DNA from: Hyaloscypha bicolor E
Lineage: Eukaryota > Ascomycota > Leotiomycetes > Helotiales > Hyaloscyphaceae
Direction: 5' to 3'
Assembly (NCBI RefSeq): GCF_002865645.1
Contig: NW_020194693.1
Span: 1,426,001 to 1,490,000 of the forward strand
Length of the DNA: 64,000 bases
Positions 10,790 through 23,567 of the stretch are shown here, piece by piece. The notes beneath the pieces were generated by a model. The model was not told the origin of the DNA. It made no database searches and saw only the letters and a list, made by a program, of their open reading frames with translations. Each line of letters begins with the position of its first letter. Position 1 is the first letter of the stretch. The translations under genes were made by a program, and so were the position numbers.

Positions 10790-13035
10790 TCATACCAACT
10801 CAATTACCTCTTCCCCTGCCGCCTTCAGGATACCTTGCAGTCTAGTATCAAAGATAGAACCGACTCCTAGTCTCGAATACTTGCCTCTACCCTGAGGCTC
10901 AAGAAAAAGAACATTATATACGACAGGAATTTCCAAACCAAGGACTCGAGCCAGAACCGCCGTGACAAGACCAACGCCATCAGTCGATGAGATATGGAGA
11001 GCTAAAACCACAGTCGTCTCATAACGGCAGAGCTGTTTCTGAATTTGCGGTCTCTCGAACGAGCCATATCCTGCAATGATTCCAGTCTCCTGCGGCGAAA
11101 CGACGATTCGCCAAGCTTTTGACGAGTCAGCGGGCACGGTGTGGAAGCTGTGTCCTGGCACATTCGCTACGAGTCGAAGATCCTTTGTGGAAAGATTTGT
11201 CCCGATGTAAACAGGAGTTAGACGCCCTCTAACCAGCAATGACCCTGGCGCCAGCCTAGACCACCCCATATCCTCGGTGTCGCTCTCTCCTGAATTATCT
11301 TGCTGCGGTGCAAGCTCCCGTAAGTATTGTACTCCACGTACGGGCGAGTTCCCATCTACGGACAGCATGTGTCCTTCGGTTGTTTTGAGGCCGATTACTT
11401 GCATTTCGTTTCTTGTGCGGGCTCGCCTAGGCAGCCAGAATATAGGGAGTAAGAGTGAACACCAGGACCACGACGACGCAGTAGAAACTTGAGCTTTGGC
11501 GTCTTCCGCAGCTACTCGATCTTTCAGGTGCCAGAGCAGACCATAATGGATATCCTCAAGCCATAACCCCGACACATATTCCAGTGACACATTAGCTGAG
11601 ACTCTTTCGTTGGCTGAGGCCAGCGTGTTCCGAAATTCCTGAGCGAGTCCAGAAATCGCCACCACGTAGTCCTTCTCTGGGAACGTGAGTGTCTGCTGGG
11701 AGTACTTCTCGACAATGGTGTACCAAGTCGAAAACCTATCGGGGACAACACCTTTCTGGCTTTCCTCTCTGATAGCATATTTCATTTTCAAGACCGACTG
11801 GTACGTGCTGAAGCCTGAAGACTCCTCGGCGAATAGCACCTCGTTATTCTCGTTTTTTGGCCGACGGCTCTGGCACTCAAAAACTAGTTGGTTTTTGGCG
11901 AAATATAGAATGCGTCGACTGAGGAGCCACTCTTGAAACACCCAACCTCGGGTGAGAAGACCTCGATTGTAAGTATCATAATGGCTTTTGCTAGCATCAA
12001 ACTCAGGTATATACACGAATATGTGTCCCTTTGGCACGCTAGCCACATCAAAGTATGGCAGACGTACCAGGCGTTTGAACATCGCGTCCTTTGCTCGGGC
12101 TAACAGAAAGCCATCTTCTTTGGAAGCATCAACCGCAGCGACAGTCATCAACGAGTTCCGGTAGTACACGGCCATCTTAGAGGCTTCTAAATTCCAGTCC
12201 TTCTGATCATCACCACTCTGAACGATGCAGATGGAGTCGATCCAGACGTATTGGATGCGCATCCGCCGGGCGACCTCGATGGTATCGAGGAAGGTTTTGG
12301 TGAGCGTCTCCCAGCCCCGTCCAATGCGTCTTTCTTCCAAATTGGACATAGTGGTACTCGCAGCTGGCGTCTCCTCGTTCCAGCGATGGGTTAGGGTGAT
12401 ATAGGAGCCAACTTTGTTGCCGGTCTCGGATAACTGAAAAGTCCTGCCTTCAATGAGCTCCACGCATCGTGTTGGCAATGGCGAGTTTCTGGGATCAATA
12501 GATCTTGATCCCGAAAGATGAATCTCACACGCAGGATGATTGAGACAACCATCTAACCATGTCCTAATAGCTGCGAAGTGATGGGGAGACTTGGGATCGC
12601 TGCCTAAATACCGGCCGACAAAGTGACCACTCTTCGCAGCGGGACTACCTAAAACAATAATTGTTATCAAGGACTTCAAGTGAAGAGAACAACACAGTAA
12701 AGAAGAATATCAATACCTTGACTTGCAACGAGGCACAACTGCACCGGATAACCCCCAAATTCCTCCTTTGTGAATGTTGCCGTAAGACGACTAAACTCAT
12801 ACCTCGATCCATCGCCCATCGAGTCTGCAGTATTGCGAAGTGACAGCCAGATTCGACACTGAGAGTTCTGCGTCAGGCTGGCAATCTGGGACGCGAAGTG
12901 GTCACATAATAGCGAGCAGAAATCGCAATGGCTGCGTGCGTTCAGCAGGTCACTCAATCGGAGGCAGACGGATCCCGATGGTCTTCGCCAGAGGCTGTAT
13001 AGGTCGAAGCTGGCACACGACTGGCATAGCGGCAT
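10790..13035 (-). CDS. HET-domain protein, two exons
   Basis: Exon 1 is 13035-12717 and exon 2 is 12648-10790, joined across a 68-nt intron with donor GTATTG and acceptor TTTTAG; the phase fits (codon GGT split after G). The product is 725 residues. The N-terminus has a CQSC motif at residues 4-7 and CDFC about 35 residues later, a pattern common in one HET subfamily. The HET domain blocks are YITLTHRW (about 189-196), YVWIDSICIVQSGDDQKDW (about 240-258), and RGWVFQEWLLSRR (about 340-352). The C-terminal region has no domain I recognise. Role: likely allorecognition and cell-death signalling as for the family. All frames are intact. A transposon-like element (13133-13731) lies only about 100 bp upstream of the start codon and could affect its promoter. 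Confidence 0.92.
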
Positions 13036-13132
13036 TCTGGAGGAGACGTAATCGCAATTATTCCTCGCGATGTTTGCACAAAGGCGTTATTGAAAGTCGA
13101 AAGTTGAAAGGCTGTTGGCAGGATGAAATTTT

Positions 13133-13731
13133 CAGGCTCGGCAAAATACCTGAGGCATCGATACTGGTATCGATACTGTATGGGTATTGGTCAGGTATTA
13201 ATAGTATCGATAGTATCGATACCAAAATCGATTCTTACCCCTAAAAATTATCTCTTCATTTTATTATTTAATTTATATAAGAATATATTCATACGTAATT
13301 CCTTTAATTTCTAGTCTTTCCATGAAAAAAATTTATTTACTATTATTAATAAAAGTTAATAATATCTTAATTTTAAAAATACCTCTCATATTCGGAGAAT
13401 TAAGCCCTGTATTTGTATTTCTTATCAAGGCACTAAATATATAAGCGAGCCTTACGAAAATCTCAAAAGCTCATTTTTACTTAAAATAGCTATATTGAAA
13501 TGGGCTTTAGCCTAAAGTATAAGATAAGTATCTAAATAGAAAGCCTAAATTAAGGAGAATATTTGTATTACTAAAAGTTTTCTTATAAGAGAAGTGGTTC
13601 TAAAGTTAATTGTAATTAAAGGGGAAAATTAGGTTCGGGGAATCGATACTAGTATTAATACTATTAATACCTTATAATTCTGGCATTAATACATATTAAT
13701 ACCTGAAATTTAGGTATTTTTGCCGAGCCTG
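13133..13731. mobile_element. Non-autonomous DNA transposon with ~110-bp TIRs
   Basis: The ends are inverted copies: CAGGCTCGGCAAAA at 13133 and its complement ending at 13731, with similarity continuing for roughly 110 bp inwards. The left TIR is packed with ATCGAT words; in the right TIR the same positions mostly read ATTAAT, a CpG-to-TpA change. No coding capacity. The CAGG start resembles hAT-type ends, but the 8 bases on either side do not match, so class and TSD are uncertain. Confidence 0.75.
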
Positions 13732-15424
13732 GTCCAATGAATTACAAGGCTGGCAGCCTCGTAGTATATTTATTAGACAGAAGTTTTTTTTCCTTTTAAT
13801 ATACTTTATTAGTTTTCAACTATATAGCACGGCTTATATAGACTAGACGGCCCATATAAAGCAGTAGGTCAGCTTTTTAAGAGGATAAACTAGTAAAACT
13901 CCCCTCTACTTCTATATTATATTCTATTATGACCTATAGTCTTCTCTATACAGGTATCCGGCTCCTTGCCTTAGAAAGAAATAAATAAATACCCCAGGTC
14001 CCTCTATCTCGTATATATATCTTTATATAAAAGGCTTTCTAGACAGATAGTAGTTACATCAGGTCCTCCTATCCTAGGCCCTCTCTTATATATAAATAGT
14101 TATATATCCAGATATTAACTAGTATTCCCGGTAGTCTATTTATGGCTCCCTTTCTTATCTGACTAAAATCCTCCCTATCCTTCTTATAGACTATAACTAT
14201 AACCCGCCTTTTTCTCCTTTATATTTTTATCCGGCTCTTTGCTCCAGTTATAGGTATATATTTAAACGAGTTATAATATATAAGAGGAGGTCGAAAGTAA
14301 AGGGTTATATCGTAAAAAAAATTTCTCGGATCTCGATCGTAGGTATTACTCGCAGGCGATCGTAATGGCGTTATCGGGGTCTCGACGTCGAAGGTCGTAA
14401 TTCAGTCTTAGCCTAAGAGCATGAAAGCCCTTGGTTTCCAGCCTGCACTGCGTGGAAGTGCTGAATCGTCGCAGGCCGTCGGACAGAAGTGCTCTGCCCC
14501 TGAACTACCAATACTGGACGCCCGAGAGGTATGAGGCTGAGACTTCCGGGTTTGAGGCGAAGCCTCGATGACAAGATTGCGCCTGAAACAATTGATGGAG
14601 ACACGTAATAAAGCGCTTCAATTGATGGATTGGTTTTCAGGTTGATTAGCCTGATTATTTAAGATGGATGGTTTACAGTGGGCTTAGGTAAGCCTGGAAA
14701 GCACACCTGTTGCACTAAACTTGACACTCGAGCCAATCCCGGGCCCACGGTGAGTAGCTGAAAGTCATAATAAGAGCCCGGTTTTGCGCCCCTCCGCTGG
14801 TGTCAGAAACCAAATTGCCTGTATATACCGAGGCCGATAGCGATGCTCCTGCCAAAACCCCGAAATGACATTGCATAATGCATTTGCGCACATCGCACTC
14901 GATACTAGAAAATCAAAATTTAATAATTAATGATTCTATTACTAATACGTAATATCCAAGCCTCATTAGATATATTTAAGTCATTTTGGGCTAATTGGGT
15001 AAAGCAGATAGCATTGATTCTAAGAATAATTCAAGTTAATGGATTGTGGGGGTGTGAAGCCTGTCATTCACGTGACTCACCCCCCCTCCCCAATGCCTCA
15101 TAGTACTGGAAACCTGACAGATTTATCTAATATTAAATTAATAATAGAGATATACGTAATAGCAAATAATTTGTCCCATTTATACGCCTCTTTAAGCCTT
15201 AGAAATACATGTGTTTCTAGGCTATAGATATTCGGATAGGAGTACTAGTTCATTTACTATTAATAAGTATTTACTATTAAATCTAATTAGTCAAAATATA
15301 TTGAGAATAAAATGCTACTAATCTAGCTTTACGGTACTAATATGCGTATAAAATTAGTATAGAAAATCAAGGTAATAGTTAACCCGTTACTTGCTATTAA
15401 CCTCGCTATTTCCAGCTTCCCTAT

Positions 15425-15785
15425 AGGTTTTCCATTCTTATATTGGAATGTGGATAAAGAGAAAGAAAGGGAGAGGAGGAAGAGAAGATATATATAAAGA
15501 TTTAAGGGAGTGGTTGTTATATATCGGGGGTGCTAATTTTCGGCGATTTTCAGGCGATTTTCGGGCATTTCTCCCCTACCCTATTATATCCCACCCTACT
15601 ATACTCCACCCCGTAGGCTTTCTATTTATATACCGGAATATGGATAAAGAGAACGAAAAGGTAAGGGGAAAAGAGAGAAATATCCATTTTTGGAAGAAGT
15701 AGTTATTATATATCGCGATTACTAATTTTTAGACGATTTTCCCGCGATTTTCGGCATTTCTCACCCTAATTAATATAAAAATACT
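15425..15785. repeat. Direct duplication, two ~175-bp units
   Basis: Unit A starts near 15425 and unit B near 15613. Both run from GGAATRTGGATAAAGAGAA through GTTRTTATATATCG to CGATTTTC...GGCATTTCTC. They have diverged substantially, so this is an old tandem duplication inside the AT-rich block. Confidence 0.7.
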
Positions 15786-18700
15786 ACTAATTACTAGAAA
15801 CTTGAAATCTCTATAGTATTCATTAACTAGCTATATGGCAAGAGTATTAGGGTTAGTATATAATACAGATTATATATAGTCTAGAAATCAAGTTTATTTA
15901 TATTAACTAGCCTCGTTTTTCTAATACCAAAATACTAACCTTTAGTACTTCGTAATAGTATAAATTTGGGAGCTAAATTTTAAAATAATATTAATAGCAA
16001 GAATATATGTAATAGTAAAAAATTATCTTATCTTTTAGCTTACTTAAGTAGAAATATATATATATTTCTCTACCCAAATATCCGGATAAAAGAACTATCT
16101 TATTTACTATTATATAGCCTATTATTATTACGTCCGGATTTTTTATAGAGATTAAGAATATAATACTACTAATTCCGCTTAATAATACAAAAGTATATAT
16201 AAAATTAGTACAAAAAATAAAGGTTTTGGCCGTATCTATACTAGTAAAAGTGGTCGATAGTAGTCTTTCTATTATAGGGCTTCTAGTTTAGTATTTTGCA
16301 TATTAAGAAAAGAAGTAAGAAGAGAGAAAAAAAGGGATATATATATATAAGTAAGCAAGTAATTATAATAGTAGAAGAGTTATAGAAATATGGGGTAAGT
16401 CATATAATATTTACTTTATATTAACTACCTCCTTGCCCCGATTATTTAAAGACCCCTTTACGCTACCTGACTCTTCTTTCTTATAACTATTTTCCCATTA
16501 TTATATAACCTCTATATAAGCTCTTGGTATATTTTAAATAGGAATAATTTATTAAAAAATAATCCAGATTTAAGGCCTATACTAGCCGCCTTTATCTTCT
16601 ATCTTCTTAATACCTTAATATCCTCCTTTAATATAATTACTATGGCCGCTTATATAAATTAAGATAACTTCCTAGTTAATAACGAGGGCAAACTTCAAGT
16701 TACTACTACCCGGATAAGCTACTTCTCTTACTAGATAATATATAGGGCTAATATAATTAGCTCTGGGCTTATAGGATAATAATAGAGCAGAATGAGATTA
16801 TTAGTATTAATTAAGTACCCAAAAGACTTCCCAAGTTTCGGAACTATAACGCAAACTATGCAGATACTCTTCTAATTAGTAAAGTACTATATAATTATCG
16901 AGTTTTTGAAGCTATTCTAATTTAATACTAGTAAGTCATTTAGCTAGCCTAGCTATGGGACTTTCCTAATTAGGTTTAGTAAAGTTTTATAAACTACTAA
17001 CCCGTATAAAAAGTATATAAACGAGTAAGGAATCTTTATGGGCTATATTAAGCTAGAGGATTATTATGGCGGCATATATAATAACTATAAGAGGCAAGAC
17101 AAGGGAGCCAATTACAAAGTGAGAGATATAGATAAATATGAGTTTAGGTATATAGAGGAACTACTAAAAGAGGAGTATAAAATAGCAAGGGGAAAAAGAA
17201 CTATAAAGCTAGTTAACTATAAACCGGCCAATAAAAGAAAGACTTAATAAATAAAGCCTGGTTATATAGTAAATAGGGGGATTTTATATACTTAAAAATA
17301 CCCAAAAGCATGGCTTTCATATATAGAAAAACGCATGGAATTTAATTATCTAGTCTTAATTCTATAAGATAAACTAAAACTCTAGAAATAGCTAGTTAAG
17401 AGCCAAGTAAGTAAATGAGTTCTAACTAAACATAGCTTGGATCTAATTATAGTAAAAGATCTAATTATTCCTTATAGTTAATAGGTTTAGTAATGCGTTT
17501 TACGCGAGTTATATAATAGAATTACTTAGGAGAAATAGGCTCAACTATCTCTAGGCGCTAGTAGGGAGCAGGTATTTTCCGATATTTGGTATTAGCGGCA
17601 GGAGTAGGAGTAAGTGATTAGGTCAAAGGCAGCGGATAGTTATTAGGCTCTAGAGAGAAATTAGAAGGTCTGGGAGATAGCTCTTCTAATATAGGCATAT
17701 CAGATTCTAATAAGAATATAGAAATTAGGTAATTAGACGAACCTATAGTAGGCTTCTCCGAGGCAGGTTAATTCGTAGTTAGGTTAGAGTTCGCTAGTAA
17801 ATCGGGATTCTAGATAAATATATATTAGAAAAAAAGAATAAGAGAGAAGATAGGTTTGTATAATTATTCTAAACTCTGCCCGAGGATTAATAATAGTAGA
17901 AAAACTAGAAGTTTCACATTCTAGTCTATCTACCCCAAAAGTTACTCCAGGAGTTTTACTTCCCGGAGTAACCAATTATGCCCTAGAGTTCGTAATAAAG
18001 GAATTATTAGGATCAAGAATATAACTAAGCCAAATTAGCTCTTTATACTTAGTATAATCAAGTACTCTAAAAGCGTTATAGTCGGATATATTACTTGGTA
18101 CCCGTATAATAATACTTGCTCCAAGTTTCCGGGTACTAGTAAGCAGTGGCTTGAGGCCATGGATATACTTCCCAACTAATTAGATTATTAATAGGGTAAT
18201 ATTATAGGGCTTGGGGTTCTCTTTACTACTAGAACAAAGCTCAAACTACTTCTTTTGAGACTAGAAAGTAATATAGTCATTATATTATAAATAACTATAG
18301 AACCGGCATTCTTCGAATATTGGCCAAACGTGCTCTAATATGAACTCCTTAATAGAGGAAATAGCATGGTTTTGGAAGTAGTAAACGTACTCGGCTATAA
18401 ATATTAGCAGTTATATAGTATAAGAAAGGAGGGGGAATATAATTACTAGCTTCCCTATACTTTAACCACGTCTTAGTACCCTCCCGACAGGTATCTGGCG
18501 ACATATACTCGAACTCACGTATAACCTAGCGTATTAGAAACTTCTCTAGTACTAATTATGCCTTACCCTTCTCCCTTTTCCTACTAGGGTTACTCATTAG
18601 CTATATCGAGGTCACAGGAGTAATAGAGAGTAGCTTTGCAAGATTACCCATACGTTAAGAAATAGGAAGTTATCTAGTATAAGGAGGATTATATACTATA

Positions 18701-19129
18701 GTAATCAGATTATCTCGACGTCTAGTACTCTGGATTACTTGAGATCCTACTATACTAGAAGGGCTATTATTAGTAGAATTGGCTCTATTTCCAAGAGCGT
18801 AAAATCCAAAGGAAAAGGGACGAGATAGACGAGATACCAGAACTTGCTAAGGGCCGCCTATTAAAGTAGATCCGGAGGGCAGCTATTAAAAGGCATGGGT
18901 GCTAGAAATAGGCTAGCCAAGAAGAGAAGAAGAAGCTAAAATACCGCCGGATATTACAGGAAGCTAGCTAATACCAGGTTATATAGGGGCAGTGAAATAA
19001 GTAGTAGAAATAGAGGTTTATAGACCAGATTTGGTATTATTAGGTCTATGAGTACGGCACTAATCGCAGAACTCAATAGTAAACCTATAGAAGCGCTCCT
19101 TAGGATCTCGGGCCATATTTGGGCAGGTG

Positions 19130-19530
19130 TCTTGCTATAGAGTTATATATTTCGAAAGATTAATTAAAGTTGGTTCGGATATTATAATTGAAATTTTGAG
19201 GAAAGTTAAGGGATTTGAGGTATAGAATTAGTTATACGAATAGCTAGAAAGTGATTTCTATAAGTAGATAATAAAGAAGTTAGGGAGGGAGGTATATATC
19301 TTATATATCCAAGCTAACTAACCCTTCCTAAGACTACCCGTAATCCAAGCCATTATCCCCAATATAAAGAAAGCCTTCCGGGAGGGTTGGCAGTATTATA
19401 GGTTAGAAAGTCTGACCGCTCTATAGTACCTGAGCTCGGAAATCAAGATTAGACTAGAAGATTTCGCTCAGGGTACCTCCTCTTATAATAGCCACTCCGT
19501 ATCCCCCGCATGAAATAACTGATTTAGCTA
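19130..19530 (+). pseudogene. Unidentified degraded ORF
   Basis: One plus-strand frame stays open for about 120 codons apart from a few TAG codons that would be CAG (Gln) before C-to-T change. It reads as a charged helical segment (for example REVYILYIQANQPFLRLP, then IKKAFREGWQYYRLESL) followed by a Ser-rich part. I do not recognise the family; it may be a structural or DNA-binding part of the former mobile element. Confidence 0.35.
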
Positions 19531-21547
19531 GAACTAGAAGTACTATGGCATATATATAATTATAAATTATAGCTCAAAGCATATAGTATATATAAATATA
19601 TAAAGGAGTATTACTACCTGCCCTAATATCCGAGAGCTTTAAAGTATTAAGGTTAATACTATAGGAAAGTAGAGCCTGGCGGCACTAATTAAGTATTACT
19701 AGTAAGAGGTACTTATTAAGATCTACGAAAATTAGTATATGAAGTAAGCTAATAAATGACTAAAAAAATACATGAATCTCACCCCAATACTCGTAATCCT
19801 CAAGGATCCTATTATAGAGGTTTATATCTATAGGTTAACTGTACTATTCGGCCCCTTGCTTTGGATACCGGTAAAGGAAGAAGGGCTTTCCCGAGACATG
19901 ATTTTGGTATATAGAATCTGCCCTAATTATATATATATTCCACAAATTAGTATATCCAAAGACCTCGTTCCTAATTCTGGGTATATAGAGCACTAATAGC
20001 GCGATCTAATCCCATAGGTTCTAAGAATTATACCACCCTTTATTTACTAGTTCTATAAAGTAATTCTGCAAGTGGATATTAGCTAGATTATATATATATA
20101 CCGGAATAAGATTCCGAATAGCTTTAACTAAAAAAAGCGGTATAATAAGTAGTATAGGAAAGCCTAATTTATACGCCACCGAAATAATTGGGAAATCTCT
20201 AGCTCCTACTACCAGGATTTAATATACTAATTCTTAGTGCTTTTCCCGAAATAGAAATAGTCTTGGATATAAAGAATAAAAGGATCTATAAGACGAGAGA
20301 AGCAAAAGTATGCCTCTATAATAAGAGGAAGCTTACTATCTTTATTAGCCCGAAAGAATATAGGAATATAGCCTAATTAGGTACAAGTTATAAGATACTA
20401 CTATATTACTAAATAAGATATGCGATTTAATATACTAACGTAAACCCAAATAATAGCCCGAGAATAGGTATTAATATATACATAAATATTAATACCAAAC
20501 GGAGATAGCTTATCGTGCCTATTAATTGACTAAATATAGTCTGGGCCAGGTATAATATACTTCCCCTTATTTAATTATATCCTTCTTATTCATTAAATAA
20601 TAGCTTCGGGGTTAAGAATATGTAATATTATAAATAAGGTATTTCTATATAGAACCTAATTAATTAGACTATATACTTATAAACTGAGATTATAAGAAAT
20701 TAACGGAAAATAAGAGAAGAAGATACCAAGTAACTAATTAGCCATTTTTTCGGAAATAGTTATGTAAAAGCCTCCGCCCATAGCCTTTAATTTGGCCATT
20801 ATTGAGCTCTTCCCGCAGGACTTTAAATAGCTAAGTATCCCTTTCTTTTCTCTTAAATACGCCCATTTGCCATAGAAGCCTAATCTCTCTCTATAGACAC
20901 GTTACTTAAAATTTATTAATATTATATCCGTAATACTAAAGCTCAATAACTATCTTATTATTAGTATAGCTTATCCTAAATAGTATAGTAATCTGAGTAC
21001 GCAGATTTGGTATATCTTGAGTAATTATACGTCTGCGAATACCCCAGAATTATAGTTATTAATAAATTATTCTTTCTGAGACTATCTAGCCAAAGGTAGT
21101 TTTAATATTTTGGGCGATTTCTTTAGTTATATAGTAGGCCTGCGTCTAGCTAATAATATAAGCTCGGATTAGGTCTAGATCTATCCTTGGGCGAGGTATC
21201 TTAATAGATTTATAGAGGGTTATGGTTATTTTAATAGTTTTAATGATTTTCGTAGTATTATTAATGAGGGAAGTATAAAATCGCGATTTCTGGGAGTAAT
21301 TAAAATTAGGCGAGGCTTACTAAAAAGCGCTAAATTACTATGGTAACCGAGCGATTTTCAGTGCATTAACCCCCCCAAACTTTGCGAATAATAAATAGTT
21401 AATATTAAAGTATATTTATTACTAATAATAATGGCGAGTAATATGTGTAATTAATTCTCGATTTATAATTAAACCTTAATACTATTAGTTCCAGGGTCTA
21501 GCCCTAATTAAATACAGTATTTCTAATACCTAAAGTAATACTAAAAG

Positions 21548-21612
21548 TCAAGTGCAACGTGCGAATGCACTGCGCAAAGTGCGAATGCGCTATGTGCAAA
21601 GTGCTAATGTCG
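21548..21612. repeat. Short imperfect repeats of a GTGCGAATGC word
   Basis: Four spaced variants of AGTGC-AATGC lie directly upstream of the membrane protein gene. They put two spurious upstream Met codons in frame with that gene. Confidence 0.6.
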
Positions 21613-21678
21613 AATGCAATTAAAAATCGGGGTTTTGGCAGTACAGGGGTTAGAGGCCTCGGTAGTATATCGCACACA

Positions 21679-22853
21679 ATGAACGAAGAGATCGATCCAC
21701 GAGCAGTAGCACCAACCTTCGCAACATACTTCGAAGCAAGGCCGTTCATCCGACCTCGGCGCTGGATGCTCACCCTGGAGTTCGTAATCCTTTTCGGCGC
21801 CATCTCTCAACACCTACCTCTCTGCGTAATTGGAATCTGGGATTGGGCCAGCTCTTCCATTTGGCTACAAAATGATGTTACAGATCCTCAGCTCCAGGTA
21901 TTTCTGAGAAGCACCTGGTACATATCGATCGTAGCGGCCATGGTTGTCCTTGTCATCGTCACGATCTTCTCGGGCGAGTGTTTGGGGCCGGTCTTCCTCG
22001 GCCATCCGTTGGTTCTGGATGTGGTGTTGACGACCTCTGAAGCGGTCCTCTTCTCCTCAGTGACGGTGGCTTACGCGAGCAATATCGGACGCTCGTCGAG
22101 TGATGGATCTGACTGGGTCTCGTTGATCGTCCCCGTGCTCATGCTCGAGACGGGATTTGTATTTATCGCGTGCGTCGTCCGGACGGGCACCGCGTACTAC
22201 GAGCTGCGGACCTGGAATCGCACGCGGAATCAACGCGCGGGAGCAGGGGATGGAAGCCCTATGTCGTTGGGAGACATGGAGGATGTCGAGGAGCCGCTGC
22301 TCCAGGCGTACCGGGACCAAGAAGGAAGCGGTGAACTTGTTCTTGAGCCTACCGTGCGAGTACACCCTCGCCTGCACCACCTCCGCGACAGCGTCCTGCT
22401 CGTGATCATCTGGCCCCTCGCGTGTATAAGCCTCGTCGACGTACTGTTTGCTATCTTTGATGTGTCTCTCCCTAAACCGAGAGGTATCTGTACATGGTAT
22501 GTATAACTTCCTCTTACTCTCGCCTAACACTTACTAAAGACGCGTGTAGGGTAACAATCATAACTTTTTGTCCCTCGATTGTTTCCTTTCTGTACATTCT
22601 TATTCTGGGAATTTGTATGCGGCACCGATGTTTAACGTACAAGATACACTGTCTTATGCTTCTAGTTGTGGTTCTTTGGTGGGTCTCCGAGTGGGTTATT
22701 AATATCTACTCCATGATCCCCGGATTAAGGCCACACGAACCAATATATTATCGCAGACTAGGTAATTTTCCTCAATCAATGCGGATACTCGGCGAATTCA
22801 TTATGGCATTTACTATCATTTTTTACTTTTTTATCTCTATGCTAGCTACATAA
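21679..22853 (+). CDS. Multi-pass membrane protein, two exons
   Basis: Exon 1 is 21679-22496 and exon 2 is 22550-22853. The 53-nt intron has donor GTATGT, branch CTAAC and acceptor GTGTAG, and the Trp codon TGG is split in phase. The product is 373 residues with about eight hydrophobic segments, among them WMLTLEFVILFGAI, IVAAMVVLVIVTIF, SVLLVIIWPLACISLVDVLF and FIMAFTIIFYFFISML. A soluble acidic loop (SLGDMEDVEEPLLQ) separates the first four from the last four. I start at MNEEIDP because the upstream in-frame Mets fall in the GTGCGAATGC repeat. I do not recognise the family; it is probably a fungal integral membrane protein of unknown function. It is clean and GC-balanced although AT-rich element blocks lie on both sides. 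Confidence 0.85.
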
Positions 22854-22909
22854 TATATATGTATTTAAACATAAGCCTTGGAATACTATAATGCAAGTTT
22901 GGAGGGGAA

Positions 22910-23522
22910 CAGTGTATCAAAGGAATACTCAGACTACTCAACTACTCAGAGTAGTTACTTATTGAGTATTAAGTAGAGTATGACTACTACTTGGTAATTA
23001 GTAGCTGAGTAGAGTAGAGTAATTACTCTGAGTTACTTAAATAATAGATCACGTGAAGTATTCTTTTAATTTCTTGCTCGTTTTCTTATAAACCTTTCTT
23101 TTTGAGCTTTGTTTTTATTTTAGCTTTATAAAATTATATATCTTGTCTTTAAGAATATATTTAATAAGACTTTATAAATAATTTAAAGGCATTTTAATTA
23201 TTATGTGGGTTTTAATACGTGATTTGACTTAAAAGCCGAATAAGCAAAAAGAGCTTAAAAGTAAATAAAAGACAATAAATTTAAGGCTTAATATAAAAAT
23301 GAGTTTAAATTATAATTATAAACCTTTTCTTCTTTCTTCTTTCTCTTTAACTTAAAATATAAAATATATTATAAGCCCATATAACTTACTACTTATACTA
23401 CTCTGAGTTACTTAAGTCTGGACTCAATAAGTATTAAGTAGAGTATAAGTAGCATATAAATTCATTGAGTAGAGTAGAGTATATAGCACTATTCTACTCT
23501 ACTCTACTCATTTGATATACTG
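22910..23522. mobile_element. hAT-type MITE with GAGTA subterminal repeats
   Basis: Ends are CAGTGTATCAAA (22910) and the inverse TTTGATATACTG (ending 23522). The flanking octamers GAGGGGAA (22902-22909) and AAGGGGAA (23523-23530) form an 8-bp TSD with one mismatch, as expected for hAT transposons. Both ends carry clusters of GAGTA/TACTC words. It has no coding capacity. The interior is AT-rich, consistent with RIP. The same end design occurs in the element at 53797-61756. Confidence 0.9.
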
Positions 23523-23567
23523 AAGGGGAAGATGTAAAAGGTAAACAAATCAATTTATAAAGCCAAA

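Larger units (their letters stand above)
13732..21540. other. AT-rich block of decayed unidentified element(s)
   Basis: Nearly 8 kb without an intact gene. Base composition, scarce CpG and dense TAA/TAG stops suggest RIP-mutated transposon sequence, but I found no matching LTR or TIR pair and no recognisable reverse transcriptase or transposase block. A more GC-rich patch at about 14330-14900 has no identifiable gene. Two local features are listed separately (15425-15785 and 19130-19530). An open stretch at 17038-17247 encodes a very basic peptide (69 codons) without recognisable domain. Confidence 0.6.

Noticed and set aside
13133..13731. Assigning the TIR element firmly to hAT
   Set aside because: The CAGG-type terminus fits, but the flanking octamers do not match, so the superfamily stays open.
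13732..21540. Large cargo-carrying transposon with a tyrosine recombinase
   Set aside because: No recombinase motif, cargo gene or element ends could be recognised in the block.
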